NCBI GenBank assembly: GCA_965204525.1
Contig: OZ241994.1
Location: 4,464,001 to 4,528,000 of the forward strand
Reading direction: 5' to 3'
DNA from: Bin5 sp965204525
GTDB taxonomy: Bacteria > Chloroflexota > Anaerolineae > Caldilineales > Caldilineaceae
Length of the DNA: 64,000 nucleotides
Of the stretch, positions 18,293 through 26,875 are shown piece after piece. Numbering within the stretch: the first letter of the stretch is position 1; each line of letters starts with the position of its first letter. The position numbers and the translations under genes are program-made. The notes below the pieces were generated by a model, which ran no database searches, was not told the origin of the DNA, and was given only the letters and a program-made list of their open reading frames with translations.

Positions 18293-19675
18293 ATGGAAGA
18301 GCGAATCGTAAAGTTCATTTCAGCCCTGCGTTCCGGCGGCGTGCGCGTCAGCCTCGCCGAAAGCGCCGATGCCTTCTCCGCCGTCGACAACCTCGGCGTC
18401 CGGGACCGGGACGCCTTCCGCCTCAGCCTGCGCGCAACCCTGGTCAAAGATGCGGAAAGCCTGCCGACCTTCGAAGAGCTTTTCCCCCTCTTCTTCGGCA
18501 GCGGCGAGCCGCCCCCGCTGATGAACCTGATGGAAGACCTGACCGAGGAAGAGGCCAATATGCTGGCCCAGGCCCTCCAGGAGTTCGGGCAACGGCTGCG
18601 AGAAATGCTGGAACGGCTCCTGCGCGGCGAGGAGCTCTCGCAGGAGGAGCTCGACGCCCTCGGTCAGATGGTGGGCCTCAATCATGCCGACGATCTGCGC
18701 TATCGTGAATGGATGGCGCGCCGCATGCAGCGCGCCCTCCAGTTCGAACAGGTGCGCAAAGCAATGCAGGAGATCATGGAGCTCATGGCCCAGATGGGCA
18801 TGAACAGGGAACGCCTGGACCAGATGCGCCAGCTCATCGCCCAGAACATGGAGGCCCTGCGCGAACAGATGCGCCAGCACGCCGGCCAGCGCATCGCCGA
18901 AAACATGGCCGAGCAGCGCCCGGAGGACCAGCTCGAAGGGCTCATGGACCGGCCGTTTCAGGCGCTCTCCGACAGCGACATGCAGAAACTGCGCCAGGAG
19001 GTGCGGCGGCTGGCCGCCCTCCTCCGCAGCCGCATCGCCCTCCGCCAGAAGCGGGCCAAGTCCGGTCAGCTCGACGCCAAAGCGACCATCCGCGCCAACC
19101 TCAAGCATGGCGGCGTCCCGTTTGACATCAGACACCGCGACCGCACCCTCAAGCCGAAGCTGGTCGTGATCTGCGACATCAGCACCTCCATGCGCCACTG
19201 CTCCGAACTCATGCTCTCTCTCCTCTACGAGCTGCAGGACCAGGTCAGCAAGTCCCACGCCTTCGCCTTCATCGATCACCTCGAATACATCACCCCCGAC
19301 TTCCAGGGCAACCGCGCCAACGAGGCCATCCAGCAGGTGCTGATCAGGATGCCCCCCGGCTACTACAGCACCGATCTGGGTCACAGCCTCCAGAACTTCT
19401 CCGACGACTACCTCGACACCATCGACCACCGCACCACCCTCATCGTCGTCGGCGACGGCCGCAACAACTACAACGATCCCCGGCTCGATATCTTCAGGAA
19501 GATGGCCCGCCGCAGCCGCCGCACACTCTGGCTGAATCCCGAGCTGCCGATGCTGTGGGGCACCGGCGACAGCGACATGCTCGACTACGTGCCCCTCTGC
19601 GACACGATCCTGCAGGTCAGTACGCTCTCCGAACTGACGGCGGCGGTGGACCAGCTGCTGGTCGATAAGTCATAG
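18293..19675 (+). CDS. CoxE-like VWA domain protein
   Basis: This 460-residue protein has an N-terminal helical region rich in Glu, Gln and Met (about residues 70-230, probably coiled coil) and a C-terminal VWA_CoxE domain (about 285-455). The MIDAS metal site is seen as DISTS beginning at Asp295, with a later VGDGRNNYND segment. CoxE proteins pair with MoxR/CoxD ATPases in cofactor insertion and complex assembly. The start at 18293 has AGAGGAGG just upstream. With the preceding ATPase it forms a standard MoxR-VWA pair; the usual cox structural genes are absent nearby, so its client must be encoded elsewhere or be a different enzyme. Confidence 0.88.
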   Translation: MEERIVKFISALRSGGVRVSLAESADAFSAVDNLGVRDRDAFRLSLRATLVKDAESLPTFEELFPLFFGSGEPPPLMNLMEDLTEEEANMLAQALQEFGQRLREMLERLLRGEELSQEELDALGQMVGLNHADDLRYREWMARRMQRALQFEQVRKAMQEIMELMAQMGMNRERLDQMRQLIAQNMEALREQMRQHAGQRIAENMAEQRPEDQLEGLMDRPFQALSDSDMQKLRQEVRRLAALLRSRIALRQKRAKSGQLDAKATIRANLKHGGVPFDIRHRDRTLKPKLVVICDISTSMRHCSELMLSLLYELQDQVSKSHAFAFIDHLEYITPDFQGNRANEAIQQVLIRMPPGYYSTDLGHSLQNFSDDYLDTIDHRTTLIVVGDGRNNYNDPRLDIFRKMARRSRRTLWLNPELPMLWGTGDSDMLDYVPLCDTILQVSTLSELTAAVDQLLVDKS

Positions 19676-19728
19676 CGGCGCCGGCACGTGGCAGGGACTG
19701 CCTATTGGTCTTTGGCCGTCGCTGATTC

Positions 19729-21537
19729 ATGAGCGCTATGAGAGCACTCGTTCGGGTCGTAAGCTGGGTCGCTGGGCTCTGCCTGGCGGGGGCGCTGCTC
19801 TTCCTCGCAGTCCGGCAATTCCAGGTCGTCGAACCTGCCAGGGAGCTGCTCCTCAGCGCCGTTGGCGTCGGCGCCTCTCCCCTCGCCGATCCCTGCCTGC
19901 AGGACGACACCGCCGGCGCAATCGTTGCCCGTATCGACTACACGGACGCACACGCTCTGCACACACTTTTCGACCAGGTCGACGTCTGGCAGGTCGAATC
20001 GGAGCGGCAGACCGCCGTCGCGCTGGTGTCGCCGGCGCAGCAACAGTGGCTGACCCGCGAGGGCTATCCCTTCTCAGAGGAAACGGAGCAGACCGCCGCC
20101 TTGCCCGACCCCTGCGCCTTCCAGGCCCTTGCCGGCAGCCGCACCATTCCCGGCTACGCCTGCTACCGCACCGTTGAAGCAACGCACGCCGATATGGCTG
20201 CCCTGGCCGAACAGTACCCCGACCTGGCCGTGCTGACCGACATCGGCAACAGCTGGTACAAAACCCGCTCCCTGGGCCTGGCCGGCTCCGACATCCAGGC
20301 GCTCCTCCTCACCAACAGCCGGTCCACCGGCTTTGAGAAGGGCGAGCTGGTCGTGACAGCCGCGCAACACCCCCGCGAACTGGCGACCACCGAAATCGCT
20401 ACCCTCTTCGCCGAACTGCTTCTCTCAGAATACGGCGCCGACCCGGACCTGACCTGGCTCCTCGACTACAACCGCATCCACATTATCCCCCTGGTCAACC
20501 CCGATGGACGTACCTGGGTCGAGAAGGGGCGCCTCTGGCGCAAAAACACCAATTCCACCAACAACTGTGAATTCCCCAGGAACGGCGTCGACCTCAACCG
20601 CAACGGCAGCTTCCTCTGGAACCACTGTAACGGCTGTTCGTCGGGCGACGTCTGCTCCAACTTCTACCGCGGCGACGAACCCGCCTCCGAGCCGGAGACC
20701 CGCGCTGTCGAAGACTATCTCCGTGACGTCTTTGCCGACCAGCGCGGCGAGGGCTACGACGATGCCGCGCCCGAGGACACCAACGGCGTCTTCATCTCGC
20801 TCCACTCCTTCGGCCGCCTCCTGTTCTACCCCTGGGAACACTCGTCAACGCCGGCCCCCAATCGCGACGAGCTGCGCCGTCTCGGCCGCAAGATGGGCTA
20901 CTTCCCCGGCTACAAAGTCTGCAATCCGGAGCAGTGCATGTACCGCTTCGACGGCAGCGCGACCGACTTCGCCTACGGCGCCCTGGGCGTCGCCGCCTTC
21001 ACCTACGAGCTCGGCACCGCCTTCTTCCAGGCATGCCCCTACTTCGAGTCCCATATCGTCGATCAGATTCTCGACTCCCTCGTCTACGCCGCCAAGGCGG
21101 CCCGCCGTCCCTACCAGCTGCCGGCCGGACCCGACGTGACCGCCGCCAGCGTCGATCCGCCGCGCCTTCTGCCCGGAAAGGAGGTCATACTGACCGCCAC
21201 CGCCGACGATACCCGCAGCGCCGGCAGCGGCTCCGACACCGAACCGGCCCAGCCGATCAGCGCAGCCCGCTTTTCCATCGGCGCGCCCTCCTGGCTCGCG
21301 ACGACCTTCGAAACGCTGCAGCCGCTCGACGGCGCCTACGATTCCAGCGTCGAATCGCTGACGGGGTCGCTCGACACCACCGGCCTGCAGCCGGGCGCCT
21401 ACACCATCTTCCTCGAAGCGCAGGACGCCGACGGCAACTGGGGCCCCCCCACCGCCCTGTCCATCGAGGTCGTCGCGGTCGCCACCGAACGAACCCCCCC
21501 AAAATACAAGCAGTACCTCCCCCGCATCTACCGCTAG
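19729..21537 (+). CDS. Exported M14 zinc carboxypeptidase
   Basis: This 602-residue protein has an N-terminal membrane or signal segment (about residues 9-28) and a peptidase M14 domain (about 145-460). Zinc ligands are His214 and Glu217 (HPRE) and His359 (ISLHSFG). DLNRN supplies substrate-binding Asn/Arg residues, and Glu427 (TYELG) is the general base. The family removes C-terminal amino acids from peptides. A beta-rich domain follows (about 465-590, DTTGLQPGAYTIFLEAQDADGNWG), ending in a basic aromatic tail YKQYLPRIYR. Many Cys residues lie between 285 and 310. It is probably secreted for peptide scavenging. It follows the MoxR-VWA pair by 53 bases and may share their transcript. Confidence 0.88.
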   Translation: MSAMRALVRVVSWVAGLCLAGALLFLAVRQFQVVEPARELLLSAVGVGASPLADPCLQDDTAGAIVARIDYTDAHALHTLFDQVDVWQVESERQTAVALVSPAQQQWLTREGYPFSEETEQTAALPDPCAFQALAGSRTIPGYACYRTVEATHADMAALAEQYPDLAVLTDIGNSWYKTRSLGLAGSDIQALLLTNSRSTGFEKGELVVTAAQHPRELATTEIATLFAELLLSEYGADPDLTWLLDYNRIHIIPLVNPDGRTWVEKGRLWRKNTNSTNNCEFPRNGVDLNRNGSFLWNHCNGCSSGDVCSNFYRGDEPASEPETRAVEDYLRDVFADQRGEGYDDAAPEDTNGVFISLHSFGRLLFYPWEHSSTPAPNRDELRRLGRKMGYFPGYKVCNPEQCMYRFDGSATDFAYGALGVAAFTYELGTAFFQACPYFESHIVDQILDSLVYAAKAARRPYQLPAGPDVTAASVDPPRLLPGKEVILTATADDTRSAGSGSDTEPAQPISAARFSIGAPSWLATTFETLQPLDGAYDSSVESLTGSLDTTGLQPGAYTIFLEAQDADGNWGPPTALSIEVVAVATERTPPKYKQYLPRIYR

Positions 21538-21593
21538 ACCCGCATTAGCGATTTGCAACCCCCGTCTCCCCCCTTCCCGCCTTGAGCCATCCT

Positions 21594-21661
21594 CCACTAT
21601 CCACTATCCACTATCCACTATCCACTATCCACTATCCACTATCCACTATCCACTATCCACT
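21594..21661. repeat. 7-bp tandem repeat (CCACTAT)n
   Basis: Almost ten perfect head-to-tail copies of CCACTAT lie in the gap between the carboxypeptidase and ilvE. The period is not a multiple of three and the array is non-coding. Perfect copies point to recent slippage expansion. Confidence 0.95.
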
Positions 21662-21685
21662 GAAGTTCTACCCCGCGGTCGATTC

Positions 21686-21715
21686 TTAGCCGATCAGATT
21701 CTTCCACTGTATAAT
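21686..21715 (+). promoter_or_regulatory. Candidate promoter of ilvE
   Basis: TTAGCC (21686-21691) and a perfect TATAAT (21710-21715) are separated by 18 bases. Transcription would start near 21722 and leave a leader of about 105 bases. That leader contains two short GC-rich inverted repeats (GCAGGC/GCCTGC and GTTGGC/GCCAAC). The -35 match is weak. Confidence 0.45.
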
Positions 21716-21828
21716 GCAGACTGACTTGGCATGGCAGGCGGGCTGCCTGCTCTTCCAGACCACAGAAAAGAGGCCGGTTGGCTGGCAATGGCCAACCAGG
21801 CGCGCACCCTGCATGAAGGAGTTCAGCG

Positions 21829-22752
21829 ATGGCGAAGATGCAAGCGGACTATATCTGGATGAACGGGGAGATCATTCCGTGGGAGCAGGCGACTGTGCAT
21901 GTGTTCACCCATGCACTGCACTATGGCAGCAGCGCCTTCGAAGGAATTCGCGCCTACGAAGTCGATGACGCCGCCGCCATTTTCCGCGGCCCGGAGCACT
22001 TCGAGCGCCTGCTCTACTCCTGCAAGGTAGCACAGATCCCGTCGCCGCTCGGCGTTGACGAATGGATGGAGGTGGCCAAGGCCGTCTTGCTCAAGAACAG
22101 CCATCGCAGCGCCTACATCCGGCCTCTCGTCTTCCGCGGCTACGAGAGCCTGGGCGTGGATGGCCGCGGCTGTCCCGTGGACGCCATCCTGGCAACCGTA
22201 CCCTGGGGCCGCTATCTCGGCGCCGAGGCCATCGAAGAGGGCGTCGACGTTCAGGTGAGCAGCTGGCGGCGCATGGCCTCGAACATGCTCAGCCCAATGG
22301 CCAAGATCGGCGGCCAGTACGTCAGCAGCCAGAACATCGTCATGGAGGCCAAGGACAACGGCTTCACCGAGGGCATCGCCCTCGACACCAACGGCCAGGT
22401 AAGCGAAGGCAGCGGCGAGAACATCTTCATCATCTACAAGGGCGTCATCTATACACCGCCTCTGGGCAGCAGCATTCTCGGCGGCATCACCCGCGACGCC
22501 GCCATCACCATCGCCCGCGATCTCGGCTACGACCTGCGCGAGCAGGCCATGACCCGCGAGATGCTCTACCTGGCCGACGAAATCTTCTTCACCGGCACCG
22601 CAGCCGAGATCACCCCCGTGCGCTCGGTCGACCGCCTGCCCGTTGGCGACGGCAAACGCGGCCCCATCACCCAGGCGATCCAGGGCGTCTTCTTCGGCAT
22701 CATCGAAGACAACATGCCGGACAAATGGGGCTGGTTGACACCGGTGGCGTGA
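21829..22752 (+). CDS. ilvE: Branched-chain amino acid aminotransferase
   Basis: This 307-residue class-IV PLP aminotransferase catalyses the last step of Leu, Ile and Val synthesis and the first of their breakdown. It shows the family's N-terminal HALHYGSSAFEGIRAY, the PLP-binding Lys159 (PMAKIGGQYVSSQ), the LDTNGQVSEGSGENIF phosphate-binding region and the LGGITRDAAI segment. Length is normal. AAGGAG lies close upstream of the ATG. It stands alone between a 7-bp repeat region and a convergent minus-strand operon, so it is probably monocistronic. Confidence 0.95.
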   Translation: MAKMQADYIWMNGEIIPWEQATVHVFTHALHYGSSAFEGIRAYEVDDAAAIFRGPEHFERLLYSCKVAQIPSPLGVDEWMEVAKAVLLKNSHRSAYIRPLVFRGYESLGVDGRGCPVDAILATVPWGRYLGAEAIEEGVDVQVSSWRRMASNMLSPMAKIGGQYVSSQNIVMEAKDNGFTEGIALDTNGQVSEGSGENIFIIYKGVIYTPPLGSSILGGITRDAAITIARDLGYDLREQAMTREMLYLADEIFFTGTAAEITPVRSVDRLPVGDGKRGPITQAIQGVFFGIIEDNMPDKWGWLTPVA

Positions 22753-22753
22753 C

Positions 22754-22786
22754 AAAAAAAAGAGGAGCGGAAATCCTCCGCTCCTC
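22754..22786 (-). terminator. Intrinsic terminator of the minus-strand operon
   Basis: A perfect 10-bp stem (GAGGAGCGGA / TCCGCTCCTC) with a 5-base loop is flanked by eight A on the plus strand, which read as U8 for minus-strand transcripts. It lies 13 bases beyond the stop of the solute-binding protein gene and directly behind ilvE, so it may stop plus-strand transcripts more weakly as well. Confidence 0.9.
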
Positions 22787-22798
22787 ACTCCTCTTCAC

Positions 22799-23734
22799 TC
22801 ACTCCTCCCTCCCCGCCGTCTTCCCAAACCAGCGCTCCTCCAGCAGCCCCATCCGCCCTTCCTCCTCCAGCGTTGCCAGCGCCTGCAGGAGCGCGCTCTG
22901 CAGCACCGGCGCCTTGATCGACACCGCAATTACATAGGGGTCTTCATCGAGCACCGCCCCCACCGCGTGAATCCGTTTACCCTCCCCCTGCGCCAGCCGC
23001 AGCGTGACGCCGTCGATCAACAGGGCATTGCTCGCGCCGGAGACGAGCGCCTCGATCGCCTTCTCCGTAGACGCAAACGGCAGCCGCGTAAAGCCTGCCC
23101 CCTCCCTCTGCAGGCGGCGCGCAATCGCATCGCCCCGGCTGCCCCACTCCACCGCCACCGTACCCCCTTCCAGGTCCCCGACCTCCTCATACGCGGCGCC
23201 GGCGCCGACCACCAGCCGCACACCGGCCTCGAAATAGGGCGGCGAATAATGCACGTCTTTCGTCATGCGCGCGTTGTACGGAAACGCGCTGATCACCGCA
23301 TCCACACGGTCGACCAGCAGCGCATCCAACAGGCTGTCGAACCCGATCGCGACGATCTCCGCCTCCAGCCCCCACTCGGCCGCGATCTCCCGCGCCAGGT
23401 CTACGTCATAGCCGACCGGCGCCCCCTCCGCATCCAGCGTCTCAAAGGGCGGGAAGCTGGGGTCCATACCCACCCGCCAGTTCCCCCGCTCCTGCATCCT
23501 GAGCCAGGTTTCATCCACCGGAGGGCCGCCGGTGCGCAGTATGAGCCAGCCACCGACCGCCAGCGCCACTACGCAGACGGCGATCCAAAGCAGCGGCCGC
23601 CGCCCGAAACCGCGGCGTACGGAAAACGCTGTCCGGCGGCTGCCGCTGCTCGCGGCGACGAGCCAATGCCGGTTGGCATCGGCTGTTTCCGCCTGCGGAG
23701 GGTCTCTCTCCTCGCGTCTGCCCTCTTCGTTCAT
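22799..23734 (-). CDS. Membrane-anchored family 3 amino-acid-type solute-binding protein
   Basis: This 311-residue protein has a charged cytoplasmic N-terminus, one membrane segment (about residues 48-66) and a bacterial extracellular solute-binding family 3 domain (about 80-305). Features are WRVGMDPSFPPFETLD, GYDVDLAREIAAEWG, DAVISAFPYNARMTKDVHYSPPYF and a C-terminal GLLEERWFGK. The family binds polar amino acids or related small ligands for ABC uptake or sensing. Here it is anchored by a transmembrane helix, not a lipobox, and no permease or ATPase lies nearby. Its start overlaps the end of the glycosidase gene by 4 bases (ATGA), so the two are translationally coupled. It may deliver ligand to a distant transporter or act as a sensor. 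Confidence 0.82.
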   Translation of the reverse strand: MNEEGRREERDPPQAETADANRHWLVAASSGSRRTAFSVRRGFGRRPLLWIAVCVVALAVGGWLILRTGGPPVDETWLRMQERGNWRVGMDPSFPPFETLDAEGAPVGYDVDLAREIAAEWGLEAEIVAIGFDSLLDALLVDRVDAVISAFPYNARMTKDVHYSPPYFEAGVRLVVGAGAAYEEVGDLEGGTVAVEWGSRGDAIARRLQREGAGFTRLPFASTEKAIEALVSGASNALLIDGVTLRLAQGEGKRIHAVGAVLDEDPYVIAVSIKAPVLQSALLQALATLEEEGRMGLLEERWFGKTAGREE

Positions 23735-24909
23735 GGCGCCTCGAACCGCCCATCCGCGTACGCCTGCATCTCCAGATAGATCGCCTTGGGTTCAAAATCG
23801 GTGCCGACGAAAGTGAAGTAGTCCTGGTAGCTCTTCTGGTCCCAGGGGAAGCGAAAAACCCAGAGGCAGACGTTTTCGAGCCAGGGCCATTCGGCGCCCG
23901 CGATCTCGTACGCCCGCACAGTGTTGAGGATGCGCTCAGCGGGTCGCACGGCCCGCGTCCAGCGTGGATGATCGTTCCATCCCCCTTCGGTGATCATCGC
24001 CGTCTTGCCGCCGTCGCCGTTACGGACCATGATCTCCCGCAGCAGTTCGGAGCGCCGGAAGTTGATAACCGATTCGTCCGCCGGCTCGTCCGCGTCGAAT
24101 CCCAGGCCGTAGGCGTGAACTGCCAGGATGTCGAAATAGCCGGCCGCGCCCGCGTCGTACATCCGCTGCAGGTAATCGAGATCGTTCATGCTCCATTCAC
24201 TGCCCGGCGGGTCCAGCGTCGGCGCCAGCGCCCCCGCCAGCACCTGCACCTCCGGGGCGGCCGCCTTCACCATCGGGTAGACCACCTTCAGCATCCTCAC
24301 GTAGGAGGCAGGGTCGACCGGGCGAAAACCCCATTCCAGGCTCAGGTTCGGCTCGTTCCAAATGATCAGGTAGCCCACCTTGTCCCGGTAGCGCCGCACG
24401 AACTCGACCGCATAGCGCCCGAACGCCTCGTAGTTTTCCTCCTCCAGGTAAAGATGGTGGGAATCTTCCGGCCGCGCCCACGCCGGCACATACCCGAGCC
24501 GGGCGATAACGGTGAGCCCCTGCCTGCTGGCGTGGTCGATCACCAGATCCGGATGGCTCCATTCGAACTGACCGCGTCTCGGTTCGTAGTAGGCCCAGGG
24601 AAAATACTCGACAATCCAGGGCGCGCCCATCTCGCGCACCATTTCGAGGCTTCGTTTGATCTTGGCCGCGTCCGGCTCATCGGTCAGCCGCGTGTGGACG
24701 CCCATTTTGGGGTTGATCGTCGCCACCGTTCGCTGCGGACCCAAAGGGACCCAGTTACGAAAATAGGAGCGATAGGTCAGGCCGATAACGCTGCACAGAA
24801 GCAGCGCGCCAATCAGCTTTATGGCGCGGGGCGGCCATGCTGCGAGCGGCGGTATGAGGTTGATGGCGTCTGACTTCCTGCGCAGATAAGAGGTGAAGCG
24901 GCCAATCAT
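23731..24909 (-). CDS. Membrane-anchored clan-A glycoside hydrolase-like protein
   Basis: This 392-residue protein has a single N-terminal membrane segment (about residues 30-46) and an extracellular (beta/alpha)8 domain of the GH5/GH39 superfamily. Glu186 in IIWNEPN fits the acid/base and Glu308 in ITEGGW the nucleophile; YVPAWARP and AVHAYGLG are further clan-A-like stretches. The start is the ATG at 24909, one codon inside a TTG. The 185-235 region is clearly similar to the C-terminal domain of the protein at 46375-49593 (EWG, DPA-YV, LAGALAP versus ISGALTP). Substrate cannot be read from sequence. The coupling to a solute-binding protein suggests extracellular glycan processing or sensing. 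Confidence 0.8.
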   Translation of the reverse strand: MIGRFTSYLRRKSDAINLIPPLAAWPPRAIKLIGALLLCSVIGLTYRSYFRNWVPLGPQRTVATINPKMGVHTRLTDEPDAAKIKRSLEMVREMGAPWIVEYFPWAYYEPRRGQFEWSHPDLVIDHASRQGLTVIARLGYVPAWARPEDSHHLYLEEENYEAFGRYAVEFVRRYRDKVGYLIIWNEPNLSLEWGFRPVDPASYVRMLKVVYPMVKAAAPEVQVLAGALAPTLDPPGSEWSMNDLDYLQRMYDAGAAGYFDILAVHAYGLGFDADEPADESVINFRRSELLREIMVRNGDGGKTAMITEGGWNDHPRWTRAVRPAERILNTVRAYEIAGAEWPWLENVCLWVFRFPWDQKSYQDYFTFVGTDFEPKAIYLEMQAYADGRFEAP

Positions 24910-24936
24910 CAACAGGAGACGGGGGGCATGCTGCGT

Positions 24937-25485
24937 TTATCTCTCTTCCTGCAACTCTTCATCATCTTCATCGGACGGCGCCGCAGAGGCAAATTCGAGT
25001 TCACCGTCCTCATCTTCCGGAAGGGGCTGCTCCTGGGGCGCCTGGCTGGCTTCGATTGCCTGGATTCCGTTTTCCGCCTGGTGCAGCGAATTGTTCAGTT
25101 TGTCTCGCAGCCGGTAGAGCACGTCGAGTGCGTAGACCTCGGCTTCATCGACCAGACGGATCGCTTCGGCGTGTCCATGCGCGATAATTCGCTCCGCCTC
25201 TTCCCGCGCCCGTTCGGTGATGGCGTCTTCACTGACAATCTGAATCGCCTGCTGCTCGGCGTGGGCGACGATCTGCTCCGCCCGCGCCTGCGCATCACTG
25301 AGAATGCGATCGCGCTCGGTAATCATGCGCTCGCTTTCCTTGATTGCGCTCGGAATGCTGATACGCATCTGATCTATCAGCCGTAGACACTCCTCCGAGT
25401 TCACCATCAGAGAGGGCGAAAATGGCATCCGCCACCCTCTGTTCAGGGTCTGTTCAAGTTGATCCACCAGTTGTAGAATTTCCAT
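24937..25485 (-). CDS. Coiled-coil protein of the DivIVA/F-ATPase-b-like type
   Basis: This 182-residue acidic protein has a long helical core (about residues 30-140), heptad-like and rich in Ala, Glu, Arg and Ile (SERMITERDRILSDAQARAEQIV), and a Glu/Asp-rich tail. There is no membrane segment or catalytic motif. It resembles small coiled-coil proteins often annotated only as ATPase-like or DivIVA-like. It sits between coaD and the glycosidase gene in one minus-strand run; the role is unknown and may be structural. Confidence 0.6.
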   Translation of the reverse strand: MEILQLVDQLEQTLNRGWRMPFSPSLMVNSEECLRLIDQMRISIPSAIKESERMITERDRILSDAQARAEQIVAHAEQQAIQIVSEDAITERAREEAERIIAHGHAEAIRLVDEAEVYALDVLYRLRDKLNNSLHQAENGIQAIEASQAPQEQPLPEDEDGELEFASAAPSDEDDEELQEER

Positions 25486-25553
25486 GATCAGTTTGAACTC
25501 TCGTTTGGCAGTTCCCGGCAGCCGCCAGAAACAGAGAACCGGGAGCGAATCCG

Positions 25554-26042
25554 TTACCGCTTACGCTCCGCAAACCGTTGCCGTAAAGCCTGCTCAGTAT
25601 GCGGCGTCACCCAGTGGGAAACATCCCCGTCCAGGCCGGCCACTTCCTTCAGAATCGTTGAACTGAGATAGACATACTTCGGGCTGCACAGCAGGTAACA
25701 TGTCTCGATCTGCGGCGCCATCTGCCGGTTGGCCATGTCGATGCGGGATTCAAATGAAAGGTCATCCACATTCCGTATCCCGCGTACGATCACCCGCACA
25801 CCATGTTGCTGTGCCCATTTTACCGTTAGTCCGCTATATGACACAATCGAGATATTCTGCACCCCTTCGAGGGCTTCCCGCGCGATCTCTATCCGCTCTT
25901 CCGTGGAGAAAAGGAGCCGCTTCGCCGGCGCGTCAAAGACGGTCACCAGCAGCTCATCAAAGAGTCCGGCCGCCCGGCGGGCAATGTCCACGTGGCCGAA
26001 ATGAAAAGGATCGAAACTGCCGGGATAGATGGCGCGGGTCAT
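25554..26042 (-). CDS. coaD: Pantetheine-phosphate adenylyltransferase
   Basis: This 162-residue nucleotidyltransferase transfers AMP from ATP to 4'-phosphopantetheine, the penultimate step of coenzyme A synthesis. It has the N-terminal AIYPGSFDPFHFGHVDI with the nucleotide-binding HFGH motif, VRGIRNVDDLSFE and the C-terminal YVYLSSTILKE. Length is typical. It lies in a seven-gene minus-strand run with short gaps on both sides (53 bases upstream, 68 downstream). Confidence 0.96.
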   Translation of the reverse strand: MTRAIYPGSFDPFHFGHVDIARRAAGLFDELLVTVFDAPAKRLLFSTEERIEIAREALEGVQNISIVSYSGLTVKWAQQHGVRVIVRGIRNVDDLSFESRIDMANRQMAPQIETCYLLCSPKYVYLSSTILKEVAGLDGDVSHWVTPHTEQALRQRFAERKR

Positions 26043-26095
26043 AGGGCGTCGTTGTCTCGAATGTAATCTGCCTATGGCCGGTGAAGCAACGGCAT

Positions 26096-26785
26096 TCAGG
26101 CGGCGGTACGTTCGCCGTTCGAGCGATCGAAACAGGCGATCAGCTCGTCCGGCGCAATGCTGGCGATAGAGTCCAGGCAGAGATCCGCCCCTGAGAAGTC
26201 GGAGTCGCGCGTGACGCTGTTCGGCACCGAAACACAGCGCAGTCCGGCCCGCTGCGCCCCGAGCATCCCGTTGTACGAGTCTTCTATCGCGATCGCCCGC
26301 GCCGGCAACACCTCCAACTTCTGCGCCGCCAGCCGGTACAGGGCCGGATCGGGCTTGACCCGCTCGACGTCATCCGCCGTGACGATCGCGGCAAAGCGCC
26401 CGCGCAGTCCCAGTCGCTCCAGGTGCGACTCCACCCACTTGCGGTCCGAGCTCGAAGCCACCGCCAGCCTCACGCCTCGCCGCTCAGCTGCGTCGATCAG
26501 TTCGAGCACGCCGGGCATGACCGGCTCGCCCCGGACCCGGTCCAGGAACCGCTTCCGCCGTTCTGCCCGCAGACGCGCCCGGTCGATCTTTCTGCCCAGC
26601 AGTTCCTCCAGATAGTCGTCAGGCGCGAACTCGCCCGTGCCGCCCCCCACACATTGCAGCCAGACCTCAAGCGGCAACTCGGCGCCATGGCTGCGGTATA
26701 CCTCCTGCCAGGTCTGGAAATCAGGCGTCTCCGTGTCCAGTATCGTTCCGTCAAAGTCAAATACGATCGCCTCCAGCACCGGCAT
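26096..26785 (-). CDS. HAD-superfamily hydrolase (beta-phosphoglucomutase-like)
   Basis: This 229-residue protein has all four HAD motifs: FDFDGTILDTE (nucleophile Asp9), ASSSDRKWV (Thr/Ser motif II), the Lys in VKPDPALY (motif III) and IEDSYNGMLGAQRAG (motif IV). The cap is the small helical type (residues 17-85), as in beta-phosphoglucomutase and sugar-phosphate phosphatases. It should hydrolyse or isomerise a small phosphorylated sugar; the exact substrate cannot be told. It lies between hemW and coaD in the same transcriptional direction. Confidence 0.85.
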   Translation of the reverse strand: MPVLEAIVFDFDGTILDTETPDFQTWQEVYRSHGAELPLEVWLQCVGGGTGEFAPDDYLEELLGRKIDRARLRAERRKRFLDRVRGEPVMPGVLELIDAAERRGVRLAVASSSDRKWVESHLERLGLRGRFAAIVTADDVERVKPDPALYRLAAQKLEVLPARAIAIEDSYNGMLGAQRAGLRCVSVPNSVTRDSDFSGADLCLDSIASIAPDELIACFDRSNGERTAA

Positions 26786-26875
26786 TCTCCCTCTCTGTTC
26801 TGGTTACGGGATGCCCCTGCCGTTCGGCCCCTCGTGCGCGGGCAGGGTCCGTCAAGGCTGCTGCGTAAACGCCGC

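Noticed and set aside
17223..19675. A CO dehydrogenase operon
   Set aside because: Only the MoxR and CoxE accessory types are present; no coxM, coxS or coxL genes occur in the window.
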